64,000 nt of DNA from Corynebacterium maris DSM 45190 (GCF_000442645.1 NC_021915.1:2723575-2787574), one strand, 5' to 3'. Positions 1 through 8,343 are shown, counted from the first letter of the stretch. Numbers and translations are program-made. The notes: generated by a model from the sequence alone, not told the origin.

Positions 1-416
1 TCGCGCTGGCCGCGGACTTCCGGGTCGCCACCGAGCGCGCGAAGTTCGGTCAGCCGGAGACCGGCCTGGGCATCATCGCCGCCGCCGGCGGGCTGTGGCG
101 CCTGCGCAAGCTCGTCGGCGAGGCCTTGGCCAAGGAGATTCTGCTGGCCGGGCGCATCCTCGACGGCGCCGAAGCCCGGGACGCGAGCCTGGTCAACGAG
201 ATCCACGCCCCCGAAGAGCTGCTCGACGGCGCCCAGGCGTTCGCCGACCGCATCGCCAAGCAGGACCCGCTGGCCGTGCGCATCTCCAAGGCCGTGATGG
301 CCATGCCGGAGTCCGCGCACCCGGCCGTCGACAACATCGCCCAGGCCGTGCTGTTTGAGTCGGACGCCAAGTTCGACCGCATGCAGGCCTTCCTCGACCG
401 CAAGAAGAACCGTTAA
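1..416 (+). CDS. Enoyl-CoA hydratase/isomerase family protein, 3' part only
   Basis: The gene is cut by the left edge; the reading frame begins at base 3 and ends with TAA at 414-416, leaving about 137 C-terminal residues. The visible part starts ALAADFRVAT and contains AKFGQPETGLGIIAAAGG, the crotonase-fold segment that carries the second catalytic region. Crotonases hydrate trans-2-enoyl-CoA or isomerise its double bond. The start of the next gene (3-hydroxyacyl-CoA dehydrogenase) lies 14 bases on and its ribosome binding site follows this stop, so the two are an operon pair for successive beta-oxidation-like steps. With paaI and paaZ downstream, a phenylacetate role (PaaF or PaaG type) is likely, but the fragment cannot decide which. 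Confidence 0.85.
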   Translation, partial: ALAADFRVATERAKFGQPETGLGIIAAAGGLWRLRKLVGEALAKEILLAGRILDGAEARDASLVNEIHAPEELLDGAQAFADRIAKQDPLAVRISKAVMAMPESAHPAVDNIAQAVLFESDAKFDRMQAFLDRKKNR

Positions 417-430
417 AGGAGACCAGCCCC

Positions 431-1306
431 ATGACGACTCAGACCACCACCCAGACCCTGCCCACCGATCTGTCCGTCCCCGCCCGCGTCGGCGTGCTCG
501 GCGGCGGCCGCATGGGGGCGGGCATCGCCCACTCCTTCCTCGCGGCCGGCGCGCACGTCACCGTCGTGGACATCAATGAGGACGCCACCGACGCCGCCCG
601 CGAACGCATCATCCGCGACACGGAGGGCTCTATCAAGCGCGGCGCGGCGGGCACCGTCGACGAGTGGCTCTCCCGCCTGAGCACCTCCACCGATCACGCG
701 GCCTTTACCGGCCTGCCGCTGGTGGTGGAGGCGGTGCCGGAGTCCATGGAGTTGAAGGCATCGTCCTTCGCCAAGATCGCGGAGGTCGCCCCAGAGGCCG
801 TGATCGCCACGAACACCTCTTCGCTGTCGGTCTCCGACTTGGCGTTGACCGTCGGCAACGACGTGATCGGGCTGCACTTCTTCAACCCGGTCCCGGCGTC
901 GAAGCTGGTGGAGATCGTCGTCGCCGACTCCACCCCCGCCCCGCTCGTGGAACAGGCGCGCACCTGGGTCTCCGGGCTGGGCAAAACCCCGATCGTCGTC
1001 GCCGACGCCCCCGGGTTCGCGTCCTCGCGCCTGGGCGTGGCCATCGCGTTGGAGGCCATCCGCATGGTCGAGGAGGACGTGGCCAGTCCGCAGGACATCG
1101 ACAACGCGATGGTGCTGGGTTACAAGTTCCCGGTGGGCCCGTTGGCGCTGACCGACATCGTCGGGCTGGACGTGCGCCTGGGCATCGCCGAGTACCTGGA
1201 GTCGACCCTGGGCGAGCGTTTCGCTCCGCCACAGCTGATGCGCGACATGGTCGCCCGCGGGGAGCTCGGTCGCAAGGCCGGCAAGGGTTTCTATGACTAC
1301 AACTGA
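431..1306 (+). CDS. paaH: 3-hydroxyacyl-CoA dehydrogenase (3-hydroxybutyryl-CoA dehydrogenase type)
   Basis: A 291-residue single-copy 3-hydroxyacyl-CoA dehydrogenase that oxidises (S)-3-hydroxyacyl-CoA with NAD+. Residues 21-31 (GVLGGGRMGAG) are the Rossmann nucleotide loop; His149 in GLHFFNPVP and the Glu of KLVEIV form the catalytic dyad; the C-terminal helical domain (FPVGPLALTDIVGLDV, FYDYN end) is complete. The start has AAAGGAG at 415-421. In phenylacetate degradation this enzyme (PaaH) makes 3-oxoadipyl-CoA; E. coli PaaH is longer (two-domain), whereas actinobacterial versions are about this size. The assignment to the paa pathway rests on neighbours. It converges with the thioesterase gene, with one base between the stop codons. 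Confidence 0.85.
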   Translation: MTTQTTTQTLPTDLSVPARVGVLGGGRMGAGIAHSFLAAGAHVTVVDINEDATDAARERIIRDTEGSIKRGAAGTVDEWLSRLSTSTDHAAFTGLPLVVEAVPESMELKASSFAKIAEVAPEAVIATNTSSLSVSDLALTVGNDVIGLHFFNPVPASKLVEIVVADSTPAPLVEQARTWVSGLGKTPIVVADAPGFASSRLGVAIALEAIRMVEEDVASPQDIDNAMVLGYKFPVGPLALTDIVGLDVRLGIAEYLESTLGERFAPPQLMRDMVARGELGRKAGKGFYDYN

Positions 1307-1307
1307 G

Positions 1308-1703
1308 TCACCGCTTATCGACGATGGCGTTGGTGATCCGCGCCGTGCACAGCCGTCGGCCGGCGTCGTCCTCGATGACGATCTCGTGGCTGGTCAGACG
1401 CCTGCCGAGCCGGATCGCCGTGGCCGTGGCCGTCACCGTGCCCTCGTGGCCGGAGGCGTGGTGGGTGGCGTTGACGTCCACCCCCACCGCCGCTTTGCCC
1501 ATCGTCGAGGCATGAATCACCGCGGCCCAGGACCCCACGGCCTCGGCCAGGGCGACCATCCCCCCGCCGTGCAGCAGTCCCAGGGACTGCCGGTTGCCGT
1601 CGATCGGCATCGTCGCCACCACCCGTTTGGCCGACTGTTCCAGCACTTTCACGCCCATTTTCTCGTCGAGCTCGCCGAGTTCGATCGTCCAGACATCAGC
1701 CAT
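1308..1703 (-). CDS. paaI: Hotdog-fold acyl-CoA thioesterase, PaaI family
   Basis: A 131-residue hotdog thioesterase that hydrolyses acyl- or aryl-CoA esters, usually as a housekeeping valve that frees CoA from dead-end thioesters. The motif LLHGGGMVALAEAVGSWAA contains the conserved His-Gly-Gly and the following acidic residue of the PaaI/YdiI type. The ATG at 1701-1703 is preceded on its strand by AAGGGG. It is divergent from paaZ; the 144-bp gap holds the paaZ promoter and a PaaR-type operator that could serve both. Family membership is firm; the natural substrate is not shown by the sequence. Confidence 0.85.
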   Translation of the reverse strand: MADVWTIELGELDEKMGVKVLEQSAKRVVATMPIDGNRQSLGLLHGGGMVALAEAVGSWAAVIHASTMGKAAVGVDVNATHHASGHEGTVTATATAIRLGRRLTSHEIVIEDDAGRRLCTARITNAIVDKR

Positions 1704-1740
1704 TAGTCCTACCCCTTCTCTTTGATTTTCCTGCGGGGGG

Positions 1741-1768
1741 TTACAGATTCCGCCCGCGGACTTATACT
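1741..1768 (+). promoter_or_regulatory. Predicted paaZ promoter
   Basis: TTACAG at 1741-1746 and TATACT at 1763-1768, 16 bases apart, form a reasonable sigma-A promoter. The -10 box lies 10 bases before the palindromic operator at 1779-1800, so the operator would cover the transcription start. Confidence 0.55.
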
Positions 1769-1778
1769 AGCCATAATT

Positions 1779-1800
1779 CCTGACCGTCCGGTCGGTCACT
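1779..1800. promoter_or_regulatory. PaaR-type (TetR-family) operator before paaZ
   Basis: A 22-bp imperfect palindrome with the core GACCG-T-CCGG-T-CGGTC: 14 of 16 core positions are symmetric. It fits the inner half-site pattern ACCG-N2-CG-N2-CGGT with flanking ACT-like triplets, which is the binding pattern published for the TetR-type repressor PaaR in Corynebacterium glutamicum. Its place just after the -10 box would block transcription when no phenylacetyl-CoA is present. The paaR gene is not in this window. Confidence 0.7.
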
Positions 1801-1847
1801 TAATCCGATCGGGTCAGGACCACGCATTACCCCGGAAGGACCACACC

Positions 1848-3935
1848 ATGACTGCGATTCTCACCGACACCCTCGTCCCCTCCTACCTGAGCGGCCAGTG
1901 GACCAGCCCGGCCGAAGGCGCCCGCGCCAAGGACGTCCTCGACGCCAGCACCGGCGAGGTCGCCGCCCGTGTCAGCGCCGAGGGCCTCGACATCGCCGGC
2001 GCCGTCGATTACGCCCGCACCGTCGGCCAGGCCAACCTGCGCGAGCTGACGATCCACGAACGCGCCGGCATCATCAAGCAGCTGGCCATGCACCTCAACG
2101 ACAACAAGGACGAGCTCTACCGCCTGGCGGCCAAGGCCGGCGCCACCGCCCGCGACAACGGCGTCGACGTCGACGGCGGCATCTCCACGATGTTCGTCTT
2201 CTCCTCCAAGGCCCGTCGCGAACTGCCGAACTCCACCGTCATCGTCGACGGCAACACCGAGGTCCTCTCCCGCGACGGCAGCTTCCTGGGCACCCACGTC
2301 TACACCACGATGACCGGCGCGGCCGTGCAGATCAACGCCTTCAACTTCCCCGTCTGGGGCATGCTGGAAAAGTTCGCGCCCGCCTTCATCGCCGGCATGC
2401 CGACGGTGGTCAAGCCCGCCACGCCCACCGGCTACATCAGCCAGGCCTGCGTGCGCCTGATGCTCGACTCCGGCCTGCTGCCGGAAGGCTCGCTGCAGAT
2501 CATCTCCGGCTCCGCCCATGACCTGCTGGACCACCTGGACTACCGCGACCACGTCGCGTTCACCGGTTCCGCGCAGACGGCGGCCACCCTGCGCTCCCAC
2601 GAAGCCGTCCAGCAGCGCGGCCTGCGCTTCACCGCCGAGGCCGACTCCCTCAACGCCGCCATCCTGGGCGAGGACGCCGCTCCGGGCACCCCGGAATTCG
2701 ACCTCTACGTCAAGGCCGTGTTCAACGAGGTCACCTCCAAGGCCGGCCAGAAGTGCACCGCGGTGCGCCGCGCGATCGTGCCCGCCGCCCACGCCCAGGC
2801 CGTGGCCGAGGCACTGGCCACCCGCCTCAACGAGAAGGTCGTGGCCGGCGACCCGCGCGCCGAGGGCACCACCATGGGCCCGCTGGTCTCCGTGGACCAG
2901 GCCCAGGACGTCGCCGAGGCGACCCAGAAGCTCATCGACGCCGGCGGCCAGGTCATCACCGGCGGCCCGGAGCACGCCGACGGCGCTTTCTTCGCTCCGA
3001 CCGTCCTGCTGTTCGACGACGCAGACACCGACGCCGCGCACTCCGTCGAGGCCTTCGGCCCGGTCGTCTCGGTGCTGGGCTACCAGGACACCGAGGACGC
3101 GGTCCGCCTCGCCGCCCGCGGCGAGGGCTCGCTGGTCGCCTCCGTCGTCACGCACGACAACGAGATCGCCGCCCGCATCGGCCTGGGCATCGCCTCCCAC
3201 CACGGCCGCCTTCACTTCCTGGACCGCGACGACGCGAAGACCTCCACCGGCCACGGCTCCCCGCTGCCGCACCTCGTGCACGGCGGACCGGGCCGCGCCG
3301 GCGGCGGCGAGGAGCTCGGCGGCGTACGCGCCATCAAGCACTACATGCAGCGCACCGCCCTGCAGGGCACCCCGAACCACCTGACCGCCGTGACCGGCCA
3401 GTGGCACCGCGGCGCCGACGTCCAGCGCGTCACCCGCACGGAGGTCGAGGCCGGCACCGCCGAGCACCCCTTCCGCAAGGACGGCGCCACCCTGCGCCTC
3501 GGCGACCAGTTCGCCTCCGACCCGCGCGAGGTCACGATGCAGGAAATCCTGGACTTCGCGGAGACCACCGGCGACAAGTTCTACGCCCACGTCGACCAGG
3601 AGGCCGCCCAGGCCAACCCGTTCTTCCCGGACCGCGTCGCCCACGGCTACCTGCTGGTCTCCTGGGGCGCCGGGCTGTTCGTCGAGCCGGCCCCGGGCCC
3701 GGTGCTGGCCAACTACGGCCTGGAGAACCTGCGCTTCACCCAGCCGGTCACGGCCGGGGACACGGTGCGCATCGAGCTGACCGCCAAGCGCATCACCCCG
3801 CGCGTGACCGACGACTACGCCGAGGTCGTCTGGGACGCGGCCATCCTCAACCAGGACGACGAACTGGTGGCCACCTACGACGTGCTCACCCTGAACGAGA
3901 AGGTCAACACCACCTACGCGAACTGGGACAAGTAG
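1848..3935 (+). CDS. paaZ: PaaZ: ring-opening bifunctional aldehyde dehydrogenase / oxepin-CoA hydrolase
   Basis: A 695-residue fusion (E. coli PaaZ is 681). Residues 1 to about 520 are an aldehyde dehydrogenase domain with the catalytic Cys near 303 (SKAGQKCTAVRRA) and the general base Glu near 264 (FTAEADSLN). Residues about 540-690 are a MaoC-like hotdog hydratase domain (FFPDRVAHGYLLVSWGAG). The hydratase opens oxepin-CoA and the dehydrogenase oxidises the resulting semialdehyde to 3-oxo-5,6-dehydrosuberyl-CoA in phenylacetate breakdown. ATG 1848 was chosen because GGAAGGA precedes it and the homology starts there; an in-frame upstream extension to 1722 would cross the promoter and operator. 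A GC-rich hairpin follows the stop. Confidence 0.95.
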   Translation: MTAILTDTLVPSYLSGQWTSPAEGARAKDVLDASTGEVAARVSAEGLDIAGAVDYARTVGQANLRELTIHERAGIIKQLAMHLNDNKDELYRLAAKAGATARDNGVDVDGGISTMFVFSSKARRELPNSTVIVDGNTEVLSRDGSFLGTHVYTTMTGAAVQINAFNFPVWGMLEKFAPAFIAGMPTVVKPATPTGYISQACVRLMLDSGLLPEGSLQIISGSAHDLLDHLDYRDHVAFTGSAQTAATLRSHEAVQQRGLRFTAEADSLNAAILGEDAAPGTPEFDLYVKAVFNEVTSKAGQKCTAVRRAIVPAAHAQAVAEALATRLNEKVVAGDPRAEGTTMGPLVSVDQAQDVAEATQKLIDAGGQVITGGPEHADGAFFAPTVLLFDDADTDAAHSVEAFGPVVSVLGYQDTEDAVRLAARGEGSLVASVVTHDNEIAARIGLGIASHHGRLHFLDRDDAKTSTGHGSPLPHLVHGGPGRAGGGEELGGVRAIKHYMQRTALQGTPNHLTAVTGQWHRGADVQRVTRTEVEAGTAEHPFRKDGATLRLGDQFASDPREVTMQEILDFAETTGDKFYAHVDQEAAQANPFFPDRVAHGYLLVSWGAGLFVEPAPGPVLANYGLENLRFTQPVTAGDTVRIELTAKRITPRVTDDYAEVVWDAAILNQDDELVATYDVLTLNEKVNTTYANWDK

Positions 3936-3958
3936 CCCCGACGAGCGTCTGACCGCCC

Positions 3959-3988
3959 ACACCCCCGCGCCTGCCGCGGGGGTGTTTC
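3959..3988 (+). terminator. Rho-independent-like terminator after paaZ
   Basis: Perfect 11-bp stem (3959-3969 with 3975-3985, ACACCCCCGCG paired), 5-base loop, followed by a short T-poor tail (TTCGCTG). It lies 24 bases after the paaZ stop. Confidence 0.7.
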
Positions 3989-4055
3989 GCTGCGTGGTCC
4001 AAGGCACTGCCTGGCTGCCGGGACGCAATGAGAGAAGCTAAAACGTCTGTGCTCT

Positions 4056-4129
4056 CAATGATCAGATTTTCCAATCATTGTGTTTTCCATCGCAACAATC
4101 CGGCCCCCACCAGCGTGAACTCATATAAT
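4056..4129 (+). other. AT-rich gap with hairpin and isolated TATAAT box
   Basis: The 289-bp gap between paaZ and the next gene is AT-rich from about 4040 to 4170. It has a 7-bp inverted repeat (CAATGAT 4056-4062 with ATCATTG 4074-4080) followed by TGTTTT, and a perfect TATAAT at 4124-4129 with no recognisable -35 box. A short open frame from 4144 is antisense to the convergent gene and has no support. I see no gene here; the element could be a weak terminator or a small-RNA promoter. Confidence 0.3.
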
Positions 4130-4224
4130 TACAGGTCACCCACGATGGAAGCAGCCAATTATGGAGTCACCCCTGAGGCTCGGGGCCGGAATTCAGGCTC
4201 TTCGCCGCTCGTCAGCGCTGCCCC

Positions 4225-5199
4225 TCAGCCGACGTCCCTGCCCACCGCCACGCCGTCCTCGACCACGAAAGGCCAGCTCAATCCGTTTTTGGTGAGCACC
4301 TGCGGGCGCAGCTCCTCGGGCAGGGCATAAGATTTATCAGCGTAGCCGAGCAGGTACTCGTCGAAGGCGGGCAGGCGGTAGGTCGCGGCGAGGGCGGCCT
4401 CGAGCTCTTCGGCGGTCACCGCCTCCTGCCACGCGCCCAGCCAGTAGGTCTCCCCGCCGGCGGAGACCTCGAGGACGTCTTCCGCCGCGTCGAGCCCGGC
4501 CCGCAGCACGCGCGATCCCAGGCCGGTCCACCAGACCAGGTCCTTCATCGTCGCCGGGCCGTGGGAGTGCAGATAGCGGGTCAGCAGCAGACCCAGCGCC
4601 TGATCGGGGTCGGGGTCGTTCTGGGCGACGCGCAGGGCGTCCAGGTGCAGGAAAGTTTCCGTCTTGCCTTGCCGGGGGCCTTGGACGACGTCGCCTTCGC
4701 GGCCGAAGGTCCGGATCAGGTACGGCCCTCGCCCGTCCGTCGGATCGACCCCGGCGGCGGCGAAGGTCTGATAGACGGCGGGGCGGGTGAGCGGGCCGTC
4801 GGCAAGCAGGGCGTCATGCAGGGCTCGGCGGGCGGTGGCCACGTCCTCGGGACTGAGCCCGAGCGCCGCGAAACGGGTGGCGGTGGACCGGGCCACGCGC
4901 GGGTTGCCCAACCGCAGCATCCACCGGGCGTCGGCGGTGGGGATGAAATGTAAGGTGCCGCGCTGCGGCCAGCACCGGACGACCTCGTGCTCGGCCACGG
5001 CCTTGAGCACCGCCTCCTCCCCATACCCGGCGCGCAGGCCCAGGGCCCGAATCCCGGCGTCGTAGGTTTGTCCCTGCACCGCGCCCATCCAGCGGATGAC
5101 CTCCGCGACGGTGCCGGGTCGTGGGCGGGCGGCGGTGGGGGCGAGTGCCTGGGCGATGAGGCGGCGGGCGCGCAGCTCAGCGGGGCGGGAGAGATCCAT
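4225..5199 (-). CDS. Winged-helix DNA-binding protein, AlkZ/HTH_42-like DNA glycosylase family
   Basis: 324 residues matching the winged-helix HTH_42 superfamily to which the AlkZ and YcaQ interstrand-crosslink DNA glycosylases belong. The N-terminal segment WMGAVQGQTYDAGIRALGLR carries a Q-x-Q pair (QGQ), the position of the catalytic motif in AlkZ; RGTLHFIPTADARWML and the C-terminal LPAFDEYLLGYADKSYAL are family signatures. A DNA-repair role is inferred from the family, and many corynebacterial members are simply annotated as winged-helix proteins. It is transcribed alone, 31 bases beyond the hrtA stop on the same strand, convergent with paaZ. Confidence 0.75.
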   Translation of the reverse strand: MDLSRPAELRARRLIAQALAPTAARPRPGTVAEVIRWMGAVQGQTYDAGIRALGLRAGYGEEAVLKAVAEHEVVRCWPQRGTLHFIPTADARWMLRLGNPRVARSTATRFAALGLSPEDVATARRALHDALLADGPLTRPAVYQTFAAAGVDPTDGRGPYLIRTFGREGDVVQGPRQGKTETFLHLDALRVAQNDPDPDQALGLLLTRYLHSHGPATMKDLVWWTGLGSRVLRAGLDAAEDVLEVSAGGETYWLGAWQEAVTAEELEAALAATYRLPAFDEYLLGYADKSYALPEELRPQVLTKNGLSWPFVVEDGVAVGRDVG

Positions 5200-5230
5200 G
5201 CCGGCCAGGGTAGCCAGAAAGCAGCGGGGT

Positions 5231-5926
5231 TTATGCGGCCGGCGCCAACATTCGGGTGGCGCCGTCCATGACTTCCGTGGCCGAGTCGAAGGCGGGCAGC
5301 AAGGAGCGGTTGTGGGTGACCACGACCCCGGCCACGCCCGTCTCGTCGACGATCTCGCGCAGCAGCGCGATGATGGCGCGGGAATTCGCGGCGTCCAGCG
5401 CGGAGGTCGGCTCGTCGGCCAGCAGCACCTTCGGCGAGCCCATCAACGCCCGGGCGACGCCCACGCGTTGGCGCTGGCCGCCGGAGAGCTGGCTGACCTT
5501 GCGCGGGCCGTAACCGCCGAGCCCGACGCGCTCGAGCAGGTCGTCGGCGCGGCGGGCGCGTTCCCGCAGCGCCTTTCCGCGCAGGCCGCGGATGTGGTCG
5601 GTGATCAGCAGCTGGTCGCGCACCGACAACGCTCCCACCAGGTTGGGCTGTTGGAAGATGATGCCGACGTCGTCGCGGCGTACGGCGGTGCACTCGGGGT
5701 CGGCGGCGCCGTCGATGCGCGTGCCGTCGATCTCCACGAGTCCGCTGTCGGGGGCGGTCAGGCCGCCGGCGACGGCGAGCAGGGTGGATTTCCCGGAACC
5801 GGATTCTCCGACGATGGCGTGTAGTTCACCGGCGTCGACGGCCAGGTTGGCCCCGTCGAGGGCGGTGACGGTGCCCTCGCCGTCGGGGTAGCTGACGTAG
5901 ACGTCGGAAATGTGCAGGACAGTCAT
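5231..5926 (-). CDS. hrtA: ABC transporter ATPase, HrtA-like (heme export)
   Basis: 231-residue ATPase of the MacB/LolD type. Walker A GESGSGKST is at 40-48, the Q-loop at FQQPN, the signature LSGGQ at 147-151, Walker B VLLADE at 167-172 and the H-loop in VVVTHN. It follows the FtsX-like permease with a 33-base gap and AGGAGAA ahead of its ATG, so it is the second gene of a two-gene transporter operon. In C. glutamicum and C. diphtheriae, hrtBA exports heme and lies divergent from chrSA, which is exactly the order seen here. The substrate is therefore inferred from synteny and from the permease sequence. Confidence 0.75.
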   Translation of the reverse strand: MTVLHISDVYVSYPDGEGTVTALDGANLAVDAGELHAIVGESGSGKSTLLAVAGGLTAPDSGLVEIDGTRIDGAADPECTAVRRDDVGIIFQQPNLVGALSVRDQLLITDHIRGLRGKALRERARRADDLLERVGLGGYGPRKVSQLSGGQRQRVGVARALMGSPKVLLADEPTSALDAANSRAIIALLREIVDETGVAGVVVTHNRSLLPAFDSATEVMDGATRMLAPAA

Positions 5927-5959
5927 GACAAGTTCTCCTTCGGGGAGTCTGCGAATCGG

Positions 5960-7027
5960 TTAGGCGGCGTTGAGGGCGGCGAGCGGGTCGATACGGGTGA
6001 CGCGCCGGGTGGCGACGAGTGCGCCGATCAGGCCGAGGACGACGATGCCCAGGGCCGGGGCCAGGGTGGTGGAGAGATCGAGCTGGAAGGGCACGGCGGC
6101 GCCGGCGATCTGGCCCAGGCCGGCGCCGAGCACGGCGCCTGCGCCCGCACCGACGATGAGGATGGCGGCGGCCTGGCCCAGCGAGTCACGCAGCAGGTAG
6201 CGCGGGGAAGCGCCGAGGGCGCGCAGGACAGACAGGTCGCGCGTGCGCTGGATCGTCCACACCGTCAGGAAGGACACGGTGACCAGGGCGCTGATGGCGT
6301 AGAGGAAGACCTGCATGAGCAGCAGGGAGCTGTTCTCCGACTGGTAGGCGGGCAGGGCGTTGAACGCGCCGGTCATGGTCAGCGCGTCGGTACCGTTGGC
6401 GGCGGAGGCCTGCTCCCACTCCTCGCCGGCGAGGGAGCCGGTGAGCATGATCGCGGAGCCGACGACGTCGTCCGCGGCGTGGGCGATCTCGCGCCAGGTG
6501 TCGGTAGCGACCCAGAGCACGGGGGAATGCGAGTAGTACTCGTCTGCGGCGGTGGCGGTGACGTCCACGTCCTGGCCCGCGAGGGTGACGGTCGCGCCGG
6601 GGGCGGCGGCGTACTCCTCGGCGAGCTCTTCGCTGACGACGGCGCCGTCTGCGGGGACGGTCTGGCCGTCGGGCAGCGTCATGCCGGCCGGGACGCCCAA
6701 GACCGCAACGGAGGTGGTCGCCTGCGTGGCGTCCATGACCGTCTGGGCGGCGCCCAGCGGGATGGCCTCGTCGACGCCGGTGGCCGCGGACCACGCGGCG
6801 ACGTCGTCGGCGGTGACGGTGGAGGCGGTGAAGGTGTGCTCTCCGTCGGCTTCGGCCAGGGCGAAGCGGTCGGGGCCCAGTGCCTCGAGGGCGGAGGTGT
6901 TTTGCTTGCCCAGTCCGCCGGTGAGCCCGGAGAGCATGACGACGAGCAGGGTGATCAGGCCCACGACGGTGGCCACCAGGGTGAAGCGGCCGCGGGCGGA
7001 GGCGATGTCTCTCAGTGCTAGGAACAT
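5960..7027 (-). CDS. hrtB: FtsX-family ABC permease, HrtB-like (heme export)
   Basis: 355-residue permease with one N-terminal membrane helix (about residues 13-35, LVATVVGLITLLVVMLSGL), a large extracytoplasmic MacB-like domain and three C-terminal helices. The start MFLALRDIASARGRF is typical of HrtB/DevC permeases, so ATG 7025-7027 was chosen; a 21-residue extension to 7090 would run over the palindrome in the promoter. Together with HrtA it would move heme out of the membrane or cell to prevent toxicity. First gene of the operon, divergent from the sensor kinase with 111 bases between. Confidence 0.75.
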   Translation of the reverse strand: MFLALRDIASARGRFTLVATVVGLITLLVVMLSGLTGGLGKQNTSALEALGPDRFALAEADGEHTFTASTVTADDVAAWSAATGVDEAIPLGAAQTVMDATQATTSVAVLGVPAGMTLPDGQTVPADGAVVSEELAEEYAAAPGATVTLAGQDVDVTATAADEYYSHSPVLWVATDTWREIAHAADDVVGSAIMLTGSLAGEEWEQASAANGTDALTMTGAFNALPAYQSENSSLLLMQVFLYAISALVTVSFLTVWTIQRTRDLSVLRALGASPRYLLRDSLGQAAAILIVGAGAGAVLGAGLGQIAGAAVPFQLDLSTTLAPALGIVVLGLIGALVATRRVTRIDPLAALNAA

Positions 7028-7085
7028 GATGTTGATCCTGCTGTCCCGTGGGCCGAAAACAATCGACTGGCGAGGTGAACCTGCG

Positions 7086-7103
7086 ATCAACCGGTCGGTT
7101 GAT
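7086..7103. promoter_or_regulatory. Perfect palindrome in the hrtB-chrS intergenic region
   Basis: ATCAACCG-GT-CGGTTGAT: two perfect 8-bp half-sites around GT, central in the 111-bp divergent promoter region. It is the best candidate for the binding site of the response regulator encoded next door (ChrA type) or of an unlinked TetR-type regulator. The C. glutamicum ChrA site also lies between hrtB and chrS, but I cannot compare the sequences directly here. Confidence 0.55.
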
Positions 7104-7138
7104 TACGGGCGCCGAAAGGCTGGCTACCGTGGGGGAGT

Positions 7139-8331
7139 GTGAATGCTCCTTCTTCCCTGTCGCAGTTGTTGGCCTCCCTGCGCGTCGGTCTGCACGTGCT
7201 GTTTGCCGGGCTGTTGGCCGTCGCAGTGGCGGGGGCGGGCGGCGCCGGGAACCTGACGGCGGCCGTCGCGGTGCTGGTCGCCCTGTTGGCGGGGGTGTAT
7301 CTCGCCGGCACGGTCGCGGAGGCGCGCGGCGTATCCACGGCGTCGTCGCCGTGGGCGCCGGCCTGGTTGGCGGTGGTGCTGGCGGTGTGGGCCGGGCTGG
7401 TGGCGCTGTCGGCGGAGTTCATCTGGCTGTTGTTCCCGCTGGTCTTTTTGATTCTGCATGTGCTGCCCTGGGCGGCGGGGCTGGTGGTCGTGGCCGTGGC
7501 CTTCGCCGTGGCGACGGTGCTGCCGGTGACAGTGGGACACACGGCGGCGACGGTCGGCGGGTTTCTGGGCCCGGCGATCGGCACGCTGGCCGCGGTGGCG
7601 GGATACCTCGTCTACACCTCGCTGCGCGCGGAGGCCGAGGGGCAGCGCCGCATCGCGGAGACGTTGCGCGCCACGCAGGCGCAGCTGTCCACCGCCCAGC
7701 ACGAGGCCGGCCGGCTCGCCGAACGCGAGCGCCTTGCCCGCGAGATCCACGACACCCTGGCGCAGGGGTTGAGTTCGATCCTGTTGCTCTCGCGCGCGGC
7801 GGAGAAGTCGCTGGCCTCAGACGACGGCGCCGCGACGGGGGAGCAGGTGCGCGCGATCGGCGGGGCGGGGCGGACAATCTGGCGGAGGCCCGCCGGTTCG
7901 TCGCGGGGCTGAGCTCCCCGGCGCTGCTCGATTCAGTGCCGGACGCGCTGGGGGCGTTCATCGATAAGGAACGGACGCGGCTGCGCGCGCTGGGGCAGGA
8001 GACGAACGTGCAGCTGGCGTATACCGGGCAGGCGCAGCGCCAGGTGCCGGAAGACGTCGCGGCGGCCGTGGTGCGGGTGGTGCAGGAGGCCCTGGCCAAC
8101 GCGCTGCGGCACGCGGACGCGGCCAACGTGGTGGTCACCTACGGGGTGTGGCCGGACGCGGTGACCGTCGACGTCGTCGACGACGGCCGCGGCTTCGACC
8201 CGGCGCGAAGCGGCGACGGGTTCGGGTTGCCGGGGCTGCAGGCCCGGGTGGACGAGCTTGGCGGGGTGTTGTCGGTCGAGTCCCGGCCCGGTGACGGTGC
8301 GGCCATCGCCGCGCGTCTGCCCATCGATTAA
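7139..8331 (+). pseudogene. chrS: Sensor histidine kinase, ChrS-like, broken by a one-base frameshift
   Basis: The N-terminal part (GTG 7139) has five or six hydrophobic segments (residues 15-165) and the HisKA_3 box AREIHDTLAQGLSSILLLSR with the phosphoacceptor His. This frame stops at 7910-7912. The ATP-binding domain continues in the frame one base back: DNLAEARRFVAGLSSP, then QEALANALRHA (N box), VDDGRGFDP and GFGLPGL (G boxes), ending TAA 8329-8331. One extra G in the run at 7867-7870 would join both into an intact protein of about 397 residues. TACCGT at 7125-7130, eight bases before the GTG, suggests a leaderless mRNA. NarL-type kinase for heme, by synteny with hrtBA. Confidence 0.8.
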
Positions 8332-8343
8332 AAGGAGACTGTG

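Noticed and set aside
1827..4028. 733-codon open frame on the minus strand opposite paaZ
   Set aside because: Gly/Val/Ala-rich translation with no motif; it is the antisense shadow of a high-GC gene with strong homology.
4028..4330. 100-codon plus-strand frame in the paaZ gap
   Set aside because: No ribosome binding site, no homology, and it runs antisense into the AlkZ-like gene.
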